A DNA stretch of 43,007 bases. Source: Fidelibacterota bacterium. Lineage in GTDB: Bacteria; Fidelibacterota; Marinisomatia; SCGC-AAA003-L08; TS1B11. The DNA is taken from NCBI GenBank assembly GCA_020346745.1, contig CP070787.1:1391268-1434274 (forward strand), in the 5' to 3' direction. The position numbers and the translations under genes were made by a program. Below, in pieces: positions 16,589-24,897 of this stretch (position 1 is its first letter; each line of letters opens with the position of its first letter). The notes beneath the pieces are model-generated. The model did not search any database. It saw only the letters and a program-made list of their open reading frames with translations, and was not told the origin of the DNA.

Positions 16589-17812
16589 TTTCTGATCCAT
16601 TCTGGGGTGGATCTGTATCTGCTCGATTCGGCGCAGGGTGGACTTCCTGATCACGACCTGACCACAGGGAAGGTACATCCGCTCGCCCTTGTGGGGGATC
16701 CGATCGAGGGTGGCGAAAAGATACCCGGCTATGGTTTCGTATCTTCCTTCCGGTATGTTCAGCTGGAACCGCTGGTTGAGGTCCTCCACCTTTGTTCGAC
16801 CGTCTACTAATATAGAACCGTCGGGTAATCGGGTCGGATCTGTGACCTGGGTATCAAACTCGTCCTCGAATTCGCCGAAAAGCTCCTCGAACAGATCTTC
16901 CGGTGTGACGAGACCGGCGGTTCCGCCGTACTCATCCAGGACGATGGCAATGGCCCGGTGTGCCCGCTGCATCTGTTTGAGCACGTCGATGGTGGTATTC
17001 GAGTTGGGTACCATGGCCACCGGGTGGATGATGGAGGCCAGGTCGGCGGGATGCTTGAAGAGATCATATAGGTATACTACCCCGATGATATTATCCAGAC
17101 GGTCCCGGTACACCGGGAGTTTCGAATAGCCCGACTCGATAAAAGCGTGCACGACGCTTCCCAGGTCGTCAGTCTCCGATACGGCGCTTATCTCTGTACG
17201 GGGGGTCATGGCTTTGGATACCGGAGTGTCGGCCAGATCGAAGACCTGGGTGATGAGTTCCTTTTCGCTCTCCTGCAGGATTCGGGAATTTTTCTGGCTG
17301 GTAAAGAGGAGTTTCAAATCCTCACGTTCCAACGCGGTTTCCCGACTATCGCCTCGTTCCGTACTCTGGCCGGTACTGAAATACTGGCTGAGCTTCCCCA
17401 AGGGGATGGTTATCAGGGTAAAAAGGAGCTGCCAGACGCGCTGCAGAGGAGCGATGACACGCAGGAAATGATTGGGACGCTCTCCCGATAGCGTCTTTGG
17501 CAAGATCTCACCGAACAGGAGGATCGTGGTGGTGATGATCGCCAGCACGATGATCGGATGCAATCCGTGCCGAACCAGAAAAGTGGTGGCGAAACTGGTG
17601 GCCACTACGTTGGACAGGGTGGTGCCCACCAGAACGCTGATCAGAAATCTGTCCGGGTCTGCCAGCAAGCGAAGGGCTTGTGCCGCTCCTCGTCGGTACT
17701 GGCGGGACCAGACCTCCATTTGAAGGGGATTGGCGGAGATAAAGGCCAGTTCGGCCCCGGAAAAGAAAGCCGACAAGGCCAAACCTCCCAATGCCAGCGT
17801 TATTTCAAGCAT
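16571..17812 (-). CDS. CNNM/CorC-HlyC family membrane protein (DUF21 + CBS pair)
   Basis: 413 aa. The N-terminal DUF21/CNNM transmembrane domain (about 1-140; FSGAELAFISANPLQ, FGEILPKTLS) is followed by a CBS pair (about 190-320; MTPRTEISAVSETDDL, SGYSKLPVYRDRLDNIIGVVYLYDLF, VLDEYGGTAGLVTPEDLFEELFGE) and a CorC/HlyC domain (about 325-405; DGRTKVEDLNQRF). Such proteins act in Mg2+ efflux/homeostasis; the FCB homologue GldE is linked to gliding/type IX secretion, but nothing here shows that role. The 3' end overlaps the nhaC-like gene by 18 bp on the opposite strand, so the transcripts are antisense at their ends. Confidence 0.88.
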   Translation of the reverse strand: MLEITLALGGLALSAFFSGAELAFISANPLQMEVWSRQYRRGAAQALRLLADPDRFLISVLVGTTLSNVVATSFATTFLVRHGLHPIIVLAIITTTILLFGEILPKTLSGERPNHFLRVIAPLQRVWQLLFTLITIPLGKLSQYFSTGQSTERGDSRETALEREDLKLLFTSQKNSRILQESEKELITQVFDLADTPVSKAMTPRTEISAVSETDDLGSVVHAFIESGYSKLPVYRDRLDNIIGVVYLYDLFKHPADLASIIHPVAMVPNSNTTIDVLKQMQRAHRAIAIVLDEYGGTAGLVTPEDLFEELFGEFEDEFDTQVTDPTRLPDGSILVDGRTKVEDLNQRFQLNIPEGRYETIAGYLFATLDRIPHKGERMYLPCGQVVIRKSTLRRIEQIQIHPRMDQKSIRGD

Positions 17813-17859
17813 ATTTCGGGACGGCGGACCTGCGCCCTAAATATCCCGGCCTGATTGGC

Positions 17860-17925
17860 AGAGGGTGACGTATACTAACTCGAAACGTGTTCGCATCGCC
17901 CTTGGGGAAAGAGAGGGTGACATAT
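17860..17925. repeat. Paired direct repeat in divergent CNNM/murQ control region
   Basis: AGAGGGTGACGTAT (17860-17873) and AGAGGGTGACATAT (17912-17925) differ at one of 14 bases and are 52 bp apart, about five helical turns. They lie in the 196-bp gap between the divergent CNNM gene and murQ. A possible murQ promoter (TTAATG at 17968-17973, 17-bp spacer, TATTAT at 17991-17996) is downstream of them. This is the arrangement expected of an activator or repressor binding the same face twice; the regulator is unknown. Confidence 0.5.
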
Positions 17926-18008
17926 TTGTCCGAGTCGACTGATCGACGTAATTAAATTGCAGGTTCATTAATGCACTAACTTAAGCACTGTATTATATCT
18001 GGCTCAGG

Positions 18009-18953
18009 ATGAAAAAGCAAGGGGAAGACACGCGACAGAAAATGGAGACGCCAGGGCGCCGGGGCCATTTGATCACCGAACACCGCAATCCGCGCTCGGA
18101 GCAACTGGACTGCATGTCCAGCATGGAGATTCTGGAACTGATGAATGCAGAGGACGCTACCGTTCCCGAAGCGGTGGGGAAAGTACTCCCCCGTATAGCG
18201 GAATTCGTCGAACACGTAGTCCGGAGCTTCCGTGCCGGTGGGCGGCTGATCTATGCGGGAGCCGGGACCAGCGGCCGCCTAGGCGTTCTGGATGCCTCCG
18301 AATGTCCTCCGACCTTCTCGGTACCTCCCGAACTGGTTAGAGGTGTCATCGCCGGGGGAACACCTGCCCTGACCCGATCGATCGAAGGGGCAGAGGATTA
18401 CCCCGAAACCGGTATGGAGAGCCTGAAGGAACTCGATCTCACATCTAAAGACTGCGTTCTCGGCATTGCCACCGGTGCGACCACACCCTTCGTCCATGGG
18501 GCACTGGACTACGCCCGTCAGGTAGGAGCCTACACCGGATTCCTGGTCTGCACCGATGAGGACGAAATTAGTGGACGGGCGGACGTCATCATCCCCGTCG
18601 TCGTAGGACCGGAGATCGTTACCGGCTCGACCCGCATGAAAGCGGGTACGGCGACGAAACTGATACTGAACATGATCTCCACCACCGCCATGGTGAGGAT
18701 CAACAAGACCTACGGCAACCTGATGGTCGATCTGAAAGCGCTTAACGCCAAGCTCTGGGACCGGGGCGCGCGCATTGTTTCCGAGATCTCACAGCTCACC
18801 TACGAGGCGGCGCTCGATCTGCTGAAACAGGCTGATGGCGAGGTCAAGACAACCTTGGTGATGGCACTCAAGGGGCTGCCGGCTGAAGACGCCCGCAGTC
18901 GGTTGCAGGACCAGGATGGTTCGCTGCGCCGGGTGCTGGAGAGCGGCGACTGA
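18009..18953 (+). CDS. murQ: N-acetylmuramic acid 6-phosphate etherase
   Basis: A 314-aa SIS-fold enzyme that cleaves the lactyl ether of MurNAc-6-phosphate to give GlcNAc-6-phosphate and D-lactate, part of peptidoglycan recycling. Seen: the signature GAGTSGRLGVLDASECPPTF (residues 84-103) with the catalytic Glu98, a second catalytic-type Glu129 in EGAED, GIATGATTPF, and STRMKAGTATKLILN near residue 215. ATG at 18009 is used; a second ATG at 18042 is possible. It is followed 3 nt later by anmK, which makes its substrate, so the two form a functional pair. Confidence 0.96.
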   Translation: MKKQGEDTRQKMETPGRRGHLITEHRNPRSEQLDCMSSMEILELMNAEDATVPEAVGKVLPRIAEFVEHVVRSFRAGGRLIYAGAGTSGRLGVLDASECPPTFSVPPELVRGVIAGGTPALTRSIEGAEDYPETGMESLKELDLTSKDCVLGIATGATTPFVHGALDYARQVGAYTGFLVCTDEDEISGRADVIIPVVVGPEIVTGSTRMKAGTATKLILNMISTTAMVRINKTYGNLMVDLKALNAKLWDRGARIVSEISQLTYEAALDLLKQADGEVKTTLVMALKGLPAEDARSRLQDQDGSLRRVLESGD

Positions 18954-18956
18954 ATA

Positions 18957-20069
18957 ATGACTGAATCAACCAAGGCCTGGACTGCGCTGGGTCTTATGTC
19001 GGGCACATCGATGGATGGTGTGGATGCCTGTCTGACACGGGTCAGCCTCTCCCCCGGTAGCTTTGAGTTCAGGATAGAAGACAGCAGTACCGTCCCTTTT
19101 ACCGATGACGAGCGGGACGCCATTTCCCGATCTCTCACCGGCACCGCCGATGACGTGGGTACCCTTCATTTCCGGCTGGGCGAAGCCTACGCCCGCGTCG
19201 CGGACAACTTCCTGAACGGCCGGAGTGTTGACCTGGCCGGCTGCCATGGCCAGACGGTCGCCCACCGCGATGGCAACTTCACGCTCCAGGTGGGGACTCC
19301 GGCGCACCTGAGTCAGGCCGTAAAGGCGCCGGTGGTCTCCAGCTTCCGGGACGCCGACATAGCGGCGGGAGGAAACGGTGCGCCCCTGATGCCTTTCCTG
19401 GACTGGCTGCTGTGTCGAGCCCGATCAAAGGCGACGGTGGTGTTGAATATAGGGGGCGTTGCTAATATATCAGCTATCTCTCCGGGAATGGACCAGGCAG
19501 AGGTCATCGGCTTTGATACGGGGCCGGGCATGGGATTGATCGATGAAACAGCTCGTTTATTGTTTGGCAGCTATTGTGACCAGGACGGCCGCTATAGCAC
19601 GGCAGGGAAGGTGATACCGGAACTTCTGTCAGAGCTCATGGCCCATCCCTTTATCCGCCGACGGCCACCCAAATCGACGGGCCGGGACGAATTCGGGGAG
19701 GTACTGGTGAAACAGCTGGCGGATCAGTTCAAGGTACCCCCGGCCGATATGTTGCGATCGGTGGTGTCCCTTACTGCAACATCCATTGCCGAGAATATCC
19801 GCCGCTTCGTGCCGTTCCATGATCAGGTGGACACCCTGATCGTCAGTGGTGGCGGGGTTCATCATCCCATACTCATAGAAGATCTGGGAAATGCGCTCCC
19901 CGATTGGGAGCTAGCGACATCTCAGGAACTCGGGATCGATCCAGACATCAAGGAGGCGCTGCTGATCGCTGTCCTGGCCGTGGCTCGTATTCAGGAAATA
20001 CCGGCAAATATGCCGGGGGTGACCGGCGCTGGAGATACTGTGGTTCTTGGTCAAATCACATCAGGATAG
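18957..20069 (+). CDS. anmK: Anhydro-N-acetylmuramic acid kinase
   Basis: A 370-aa ASKHA-type kinase that opens and phosphorylates 1,6-anhydroMurNAc from wall turnover, giving MurNAc-6-phosphate for MurQ. Seen: GLMSGTSMDGVDA at residues 12-24, CHGQTVAHRDG, GGNGAPLMPFLDWLLC, VVLNIGGVANIS, GFDTGPGMGLID (with the catalytic Asp) and the late VSGGGVHHPIL phosphate loop, all characteristic. Normal length. It starts 3 nt after murQ and is 9 nt before the next gene, within a compact operon of sugar and wall metabolism. Confidence 0.96.
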   Translation: MTESTKAWTALGLMSGTSMDGVDACLTRVSLSPGSFEFRIEDSSTVPFTDDERDAISRSLTGTADDVGTLHFRLGEAYARVADNFLNGRSVDLAGCHGQTVAHRDGNFTLQVGTPAHLSQAVKAPVVSSFRDADIAAGGNGAPLMPFLDWLLCRARSKATVVLNIGGVANISAISPGMDQAEVIGFDTGPGMGLIDETARLLFGSYCDQDGRYSTAGKVIPELLSELMAHPFIRRRPPKSTGRDEFGEVLVKQLADQFKVPPADMLRSVVSLTATSIAENIRRFVPFHDQVDTLIVSGGGVHHPILIEDLGNALPDWELATSQELGIDPDIKEALLIAVLAVARIQEIPANMPGVTGAGDTVVLGQITSG

Positions 20070-20078
20070 GAGAATATT

Positions 20079-21437
20079 TTGTACGATTACATCTTTCGCA
20101 AGTATGACATTCGCGGTGAAGTGGAGCGGGATTTTCCCGAACCCGTGGTCGTTAACCTGGGTCGCGCATTCGGGACGTTCGTTCGCCGGCAGGGTGGGAG
20201 TTCCATCGCTCTGAGTGGGGACGTACGGCTGACCACCCCAACCCTCAAGGAATGGTTCGCCCGGGGGCTATTGGAGACAGGTGTCGAGGTGGTAGATATC
20301 GGCATAGTACCCACGCCGACGAATTATTTCAGCATGTACCATCTTCCGGTTGACGGCGCTGTGCAGATCACCGGCAGTCACAATCCCCCGGAATTCAACG
20401 GATTCAAGCTGTCATACAACCGGGCGGCGGTCTATGGGGATCAGATCCAGGAACTCCGGATGCTGATCGAACGCTCCGATTTTGAGTCTGGGAAGGGGAG
20501 TATGCGTGAAGAAGACGTTCTCACGCCCTATACCGAGTTATTAGTCAGCAAGATCGAGTTGGACCGTCAACTGAGAATCGTTATGGACTGCGGCAACGCC
20601 GCCGGAGCCCTGGTTGCTCCAGACATTTTCAAGCGGCTGGGAGTGGAACTGACCGAATTATACTGTACTGTTGACGGGAATTTCCCCAACCACCACCCGG
20701 ATCCCACGGAACTTGAGAACATCCAGGATCTGATCGCCGAAGTCAGGAAGGGAGGCTACGACTTTGGGGTGGCCTATGATGGCGATGCGGATCGAGTGGG
20801 AGTTGTGGATGAGCAGGGGAGTGTCATCTGGGCGGACACCTTGATGGCCCTCTTCCTGGATGAGGTCGCCCGCCCAGGTGAGTCTATCGTATTCGATGTT
20901 AAATGCTCCCAGGCATTGGAGGAAGAGATCGCCCGCCGGGGAGCAAAGCCCGTGATGTGGAAGACCGGCCATAGCCTGATCAAGGAGAAAATGCGGGAAC
21001 TGGAGGTTGCCTTCGCCGGAGAGATGAGCGGGCATCTGTTTTTCAACGACGAATACTTCGGCTATGACGATGCTGTCTACGCCAGCCTGCGGCTTGCCCG
21101 GCTGGTCTCACGTAGCAGCCAGCCTTTGTCGGCTCTCAGGGCTGGAATCCCTACCTATTTCAGCACGCCTGAGATGAGGCTTGACTGCCCTTCAGACGAT
21201 GAGAAATTCAAGATCGCAAAGGCGGCTGAAGAATATTTCAAGGCCCATTACGATTGTATTGATATCGATGGGGTGCGTATCAGGTTCGGGGATGGCTGGG
21301 GCCTTGTCCGAGCCTCGAATACCCAACCAGTGATCGTGTGCCGGTTTGAAGCGCGCACTGCCGAACGCCTGGAAGAGATCAAGTCGCTTGTCCTGATCAA
21401 GTTGGCTGACTTTGGCGAGGTAACACTGGTAGAATGA
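20079..21437 (+). CDS. Phosphomannomutase/phosphoglucomutase
   Basis: A 452-aa member of the alpha-D-phosphohexomutase superfamily (AlgC/ManB-like), interconverting mannose- or glucose-6-phosphate and the 1-phosphates for surface sugar synthesis. Seen: active-site phosphoserine loop TGSHNPPEFNG with S100, metal loop DGDADR at 233-238, sugar-binding GEMSGHLFF, and a C-terminal phosphate-binding RASNTQPVIVCRFEA. GEMSGH fits the PMM/PGM group. The TTG start has GGATAGGAGAA just upstream, a strong ribosome binding site. It overlaps the prenyl synthase by ATGA. Confidence 0.92.
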   Translation: MYDYIFRKYDIRGEVERDFPEPVVVNLGRAFGTFVRRQGGSSIALSGDVRLTTPTLKEWFARGLLETGVEVVDIGIVPTPTNYFSMYHLPVDGAVQITGSHNPPEFNGFKLSYNRAAVYGDQIQELRMLIERSDFESGKGSMREEDVLTPYTELLVSKIELDRQLRIVMDCGNAAGALVAPDIFKRLGVELTELYCTVDGNFPNHHPDPTELENIQDLIAEVRKGGYDFGVAYDGDADRVGVVDEQGSVIWADTLMALFLDEVARPGESIVFDVKCSQALEEEIARRGAKPVMWKTGHSLIKEKMRELEVAFAGEMSGHLFFNDEYFGYDDAVYASLRLARLVSRSSQPLSALRAGIPTYFSTPEMRLDCPSDDEKFKIAKAAEEYFKAHYDCIDIDGVRIRFGDGWGLVRASNTQPVIVCRFEARTAERLEEIKSLVLIKLADFGEVTLVE

Positions 21438-22393
21438 CACTCTCCGGCACCTATCTGGATACCCTCCGCCGAAAAATAAATCACCGGCTGGGGGAGATAT
21501 ATCCACAGGGCCCGCGCCTGCTGACCGAACCGGTGCACTATGCCCTCGCCGGTAAAGGGAAGCGGCTTCGCCCCATACTCACCCTCCTGACCAATCAGGC
21601 TTGCGGTGGGAAAGAGGCAGATGCCCTGCACGCCGCCGTGGCCGTGGAACTGCTGCACAACTTCACCCTGGTTCACGATGATATCATGGATCAGGATCAT
21701 ACCCGTCACGGTCAGACTACTGTGCATACCAAGTGGGATGATGGCGTGGGCGTCCTGGCCGGCGATGCCATGTTCATTATTGCCCTGATGGAACTGCGTC
21801 TGTCTTCAGATAATGTAGAGGACCTCACCAAAGCCTTCGCCAACGGCGCCTTGGCTGTCTGCGAAGGACAGGCACTGGATAAGGAATTCGAAACCCGGTC
21901 CCGGGTCACACTGGATGAATACATGCAGATGATTGATCTGAAAACCGGGTTAATGCTAGGGCTCGCCGCTGAACTTGGGGCCATCTGTGCCTCCGCCGGT
22001 CAGGAACAAATTGAGGGCGTGCGGCGTTTTGGTTGTCTTATGGGACGGGCATTCCAAGTGCAGGATGATCTGCTGGAGATATTTTCGGATGCGCGCACGA
22101 TGGGGAAGAGCCTGGGGAGTGATCTTCTCGCCGATAAGAAGACCTACCTGATGATCGCCGCACTCGACAAGGTTCCCGATCAGGTACAGGCGACGGTTGA
22201 AACCGCCAGGATCGATCTGGAGCCTGGTCTGGCTTCCATGCGCCGCATCCTGGAGGACAATGGCATACGTCAACTGGCGGAGGAGACCATTCACCGCAAT
22301 ATCGCCGAGGCTAAGAGCCAACTCACGTCTCTGGGACAAAACGCAGCGACTCTGGAAGCCTTCGCTGAGTTGATCCTCAATCGGGAAAAATAA
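21434..22393 (+). CDS. Polyprenyl diphosphate synthase, short-chain type (FPP/GGPP)
   Basis: A 319-aa trans-isoprenyl diphosphate synthase that adds isopentenyl diphosphate to allylic primers. Seen: KGKRLRPIL at 41-49, first Asp motif HDDIMDQD (D82, D83, D86), and the second Asp-rich region QVQDDLLEIFSD, where the fifth position is Glu rather than Asp. The residue five before the first DDxxD is Phe77, a bulky residue there usually limiting product to C15-C20; product length is therefore inferred as farnesyl or geranylgeranyl diphosphate. The start overlaps the mutase stop (ATGA). Precursors would feed quinones and the undecaprenyl carrier. Confidence 0.9.
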   Translation: MTLSGTYLDTLRRKINHRLGEIYPQGPRLLTEPVHYALAGKGKRLRPILTLLTNQACGGKEADALHAAVAVELLHNFTLVHDDIMDQDHTRHGQTTVHTKWDDGVGVLAGDAMFIIALMELRLSSDNVEDLTKAFANGALAVCEGQALDKEFETRSRVTLDEYMQMIDLKTGLMLGLAAELGAICASAGQEQIEGVRRFGCLMGRAFQVQDDLLEIFSDARTMGKSLGSDLLADKKTYLMIAALDKVPDQVQATVETARIDLEPGLASMRRILEDNGIRQLAEETIHRNIAEAKSQLTSLGQNAATLEAFAELILNREK

Positions 22394-22440
22394 CCGGAGT
22401 ACCGTCGAAAGGCGGTTGACTCACAACCACGAACTTCGAG

Positions 22441-23514
22441 ATGTCTATAAAAGATCAGATTAAACAACAGGACAAAGCCGACATGTGGTCGGCGGTCAAG
22501 GGCTGCCCTGAGCAGATCAAGCAGATAGTGGGGGATTACAGTGATTGGACCCCCCAACAACCTCTGATGACGCCCCGGAAGGTCCTTTTCGTTGGTATGG
22601 GAGGCTCAGCTATCGGGGGGGACCTGGTCCGGGTCTGGGCGGAAAAGGTGGCCCCGGTGCCCATGACCGTGCTCCGCAGCTACACGGTGCCGCACTGGGT
22701 GGATGACAGTACCCTGGTGCTGGCATCGTCCTATTCCGGAGATACGGAGGAAACTCTAGCCGCGGTGGAACAGGCGGCTGATAAAGGCGGCCGGATCGTC
22801 GCGGTTGCCAGCGGCGGGCAGTTGGCCAAGCTCGCCGCCGCTTCAGGCTGGGACTATATCCAGATTCCCGGCGGGCTCCAGCCCCGGGCAGCAATCGGGT
22901 ATTCCCTGGCGGCAACCGTCATGATCATGGTGAAATTTCAGCTGTTCCCGACATCCGTTCTGGAAGAATTAGATCTTGGCTCTCAGATTATGGCAGCCGA
23001 GGGCGAGCAGTGGGGTGATCCGGATCGGGATGGCAATGAAGCCCTGGAAGTGGCTACGTTCATCGCTAAACGCCTGCCTATCATCTACGGCAGCGTGGCA
23101 ACCACTGAAGCATTGGCCATTCGGTTACGGGGCCAGTTGGCAGAGAATAGCAAGCTGTTGGCAAGCCACCACCTCTTGCCAGAGCAGAATCATAACGAGA
23201 TCGTGGGATTGGCCGAGCGCATCAACGATATCGGCGATCCGATTATTATCTGGCTACTCGATGAGGAGGATCATGCCAGGGTGAAGCTGCGCCAGGACCT
23301 CGCCGGGAGGCTCATAGGAGCCAGAGAAGCGGCGCCCTCATCCTCACCCTGGGAATGCAGCCTGGCCGGATCGGGGACGAGTCTGATTCAAAGGAATCTT
23401 TCCCTGTTACACCGGATTGATTGGGTTTCATATTACACGGCGCTCCTGCGCGGATATGATCCTTCAGCGATCGAAATCCTGACCAGGTTGAAAGCCGAAA
23501 TGAAGCAGAGCTAG
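22441..23514 (+). CDS. Bifunctional phosphoglucose/phosphomannose isomerase
   Basis: A 357-aa SIS-domain sugar isomerase of the archaeal/bacterial PGI/PMI type, converting glucose-6-phosphate or mannose-6-phosphate to fructose-6-phosphate. Seen: VGMGGSAIGGD at 51-61, the phosphate-binding SSYSGDTEET at 96-105, a PGGLQPRAAIGYSL segment, and the C-terminal LPEQNHNEIVGL with the His/Glu catalytic residues of this family. It fits metabolically with the adjacent phosphomannomutase (both handle mannose-6-phosphate). Confidence 0.9.
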   Translation: MSIKDQIKQQDKADMWSAVKGCPEQIKQIVGDYSDWTPQQPLMTPRKVLFVGMGGSAIGGDLVRVWAEKVAPVPMTVLRSYTVPHWVDDSTLVLASSYSGDTEETLAAVEQAADKGGRIVAVASGGQLAKLAAASGWDYIQIPGGLQPRAAIGYSLAATVMIMVKFQLFPTSVLEELDLGSQIMAAEGEQWGDPDRDGNEALEVATFIAKRLPIIYGSVATTEALAIRLRGQLAENSKLLASHHLLPEQNHNEIVGLAERINDIGDPIIIWLLDEEDHARVKLRQDLAGRLIGAREAAPSSSPWECSLAGSGTSLIQRNLSLLHRIDWVSYYTALLRGYDPSAIEILTRLKAEMKQS

Positions 23515-23559
23515 CTCTTGGAGATGGTTTTCTTGACTCATCTATAAGCAGGGGGTATA

Positions 23560-24162
23560 TTGTCAGCAGGTATGATACAAGTTCAGGTCGAGAAGATTTC
23601 GTTCTATCCTCCGAGTAAGGGGTATGCGATTCTCCTCAAGGAGATGGTGGGGGAGCGTTTCCTGCCCGTAATTGTGGGCAGTTTTGAGGCCCAATCCATC
23701 GCCTTAGCCCTTGAGGATGTACAGATGCCCAGGCCCATGACTCATGATCTCTTCTGCAACATTCTGGAAGATCTGAGCGTGGAAGTGAGTGAGGTGGTGA
23801 TTTCGGGGCTCATGGAGGGGACTTTCTACTCCAAGATAAACCTCACCAGTCAAATTGGCACCACCGATATTGATGCCCGTCCGAGTGATGCCATTGCTTT
23901 GGCGCTCCGGGTTGGCGCGCCTATCTATGCCACAGAAGCAGTCATGGAGGAAGCCTCCGTCCAGGAAGTGGTGGAACAGCCTGTCTCTCCGGTCTCGGCC
24001 GTATCCTCCGATGAATCCCGGTCAGAATCAAATCCCCCAGAGGAATACTTGAAACGGTTACATGAGCAGTTGGATCGGGCGGTGTCAGATGAGAATTATG
24101 AGCGGGCGGCAGTACTGCGTGACAAGATCAGGGAGATTCAGACCGAGGCCAGCAAACAATAA
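23560..24162 (+). CDS. Bifunctional nuclease (BFN/DUF151) domain protein with UVR motif
   Basis: 200 aa. Residues about 5-130 are a BFN/DUF151 domain (LPVIVGSFEAQSIALALE, RPMTHDLFCNILEDL, DARPSDAIALALR), followed by a Ser/Glu/Pro linker and a C-terminal UVR motif (about 162-198; LHEQLDRAVSDENYERAAVLRDKI), the helical hairpin through which UvrB contacts UvrC and which also occurs in McsA and Clp proteins. BFN relatives have reported DNase/RNase activity; this fusion is common in FCB bacteria. The TTG at 23560 follows GGGGG; an ATG at 23572 is an alternative. It ends 8 bp from the convergent rnc gene. Confidence 0.88.
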   Translation: MSAGMIQVQVEKISFYPPSKGYAILLKEMVGERFLPVIVGSFEAQSIALALEDVQMPRPMTHDLFCNILEDLSVEVSEVVISGLMEGTFYSKINLTSQIGTTDIDARPSDAIALALRVGAPIYATEAVMEEASVQEVVEQPVSPVSAVSSDESRSESNPPEEYLKRLHEQLDRAVSDENYERAAVLRDKIREIQTEASKQ

Positions 24163-24170
24163 GTGATGCG

Positions 24171-24893
24171 CTAGTTTATTTCCTGCTTTAGCACTTCCAG
24201 TGCCAAACCGGCCGCTTCCTGTTCAGCGGCCTTTTTATTATTGGCTTGAGCGCTCTCGAAGGTCCGGGTCCCGATTCGCACCTGAACCACGAAACGCTTG
24301 TCATGCTCAGGGCCCTTGGTCTTGAGCAGCTGGAATCGAGGGTTACCCAAATCATGTTGATGGCAGAGTTCGATCAGGTGGCCTTTATGATTAACCAGCT
24401 GGGCTGCCTCGGTCTCTCGTCCAAGCAGTTCGCGGGTGATAAACCGCTCGGCCACAGGCATGCCACCGTCCAGGTACACCGCACCAATGAGAGCCTCCAT
24501 AGCGTCCCCAACCAAGTTGCGCCGGACCTTGGCATCACTCAACCGGACCCCGCTGTCAACCTGCAGGAAGTGGTGTATCCCCAACTCTTCACCGATGTTC
24601 GCCAGGAACTTCTTGCTCACGAAAGCCGAGCGCTTGAGTGTAAGCTCCCCTTCAGTTTCATCGTGATAATTGGCATAGAGATGGTCGGAGACCACGTGGC
24701 TCAGGACGGCATCACCGAGAAACTCCAGCCGTTCAAAGTTATGGTTGGAGCTGTCAGTAACACTGCGGTGGGTTAGAGCCTGTTCCAGTAGGTTGTGGTT
24801 CTTGAATCTGTGTCCCAGCCGCTTTTCCAGATTCCTGGTGTGAGATCCAGGCTGCCTCTTTAAAAAGGGAAGCAGGTGGTGAAAGAATGTCAC
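24171..24893 (-). CDS. rnc: Ribonuclease III
   Basis: This enzyme cleaves double-stranded RNA (rRNA processing, mRNA decay). Seen: the catalytic signature ERLEFLGDAVL, a downstream DAMEALIGAVYLDGG with the second acidic pair, and a C-terminal double-stranded RNA-binding domain ending in NNKKAAEQEAAGLALEVL. I choose the GTG at 24893 (240 aa), 4 nt after the fabF stop; a longer frame reaching an ATG at 24932 or 24950 would overlap fabF and adds residues not expected in the family. It closes the fatty-acid gene cluster, a common location (fabF-rnc). Confidence 0.92.
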   Translation of the reverse strand: MTFFHHLLPFLKRQPGSHTRNLEKRLGHRFKNHNLLEQALTHRSVTDSSNHNFERLEFLGDAVLSHVVSDHLYANYHDETEGELTLKRSAFVSKKFLANIGEELGIHHFLQVDSGVRLSDAKVRRNLVGDAMEALIGAVYLDGGMPVAERFITRELLGRETEAAQLVNHKGHLIELCHQHDLGNPRFQLLKTKGPEHDKRFVVQVRIGTRTFESAQANNKKAAEQEAAGLALEVLKQEIN

Positions 24894-24897
24894 GGTA

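Noticed and set aside
24163-24200. Bidirectional terminator between the BFN gene and rnc
   Set aside because: The AGTG/GCTA arms do not pair continuously and overlap the rnc coding end.
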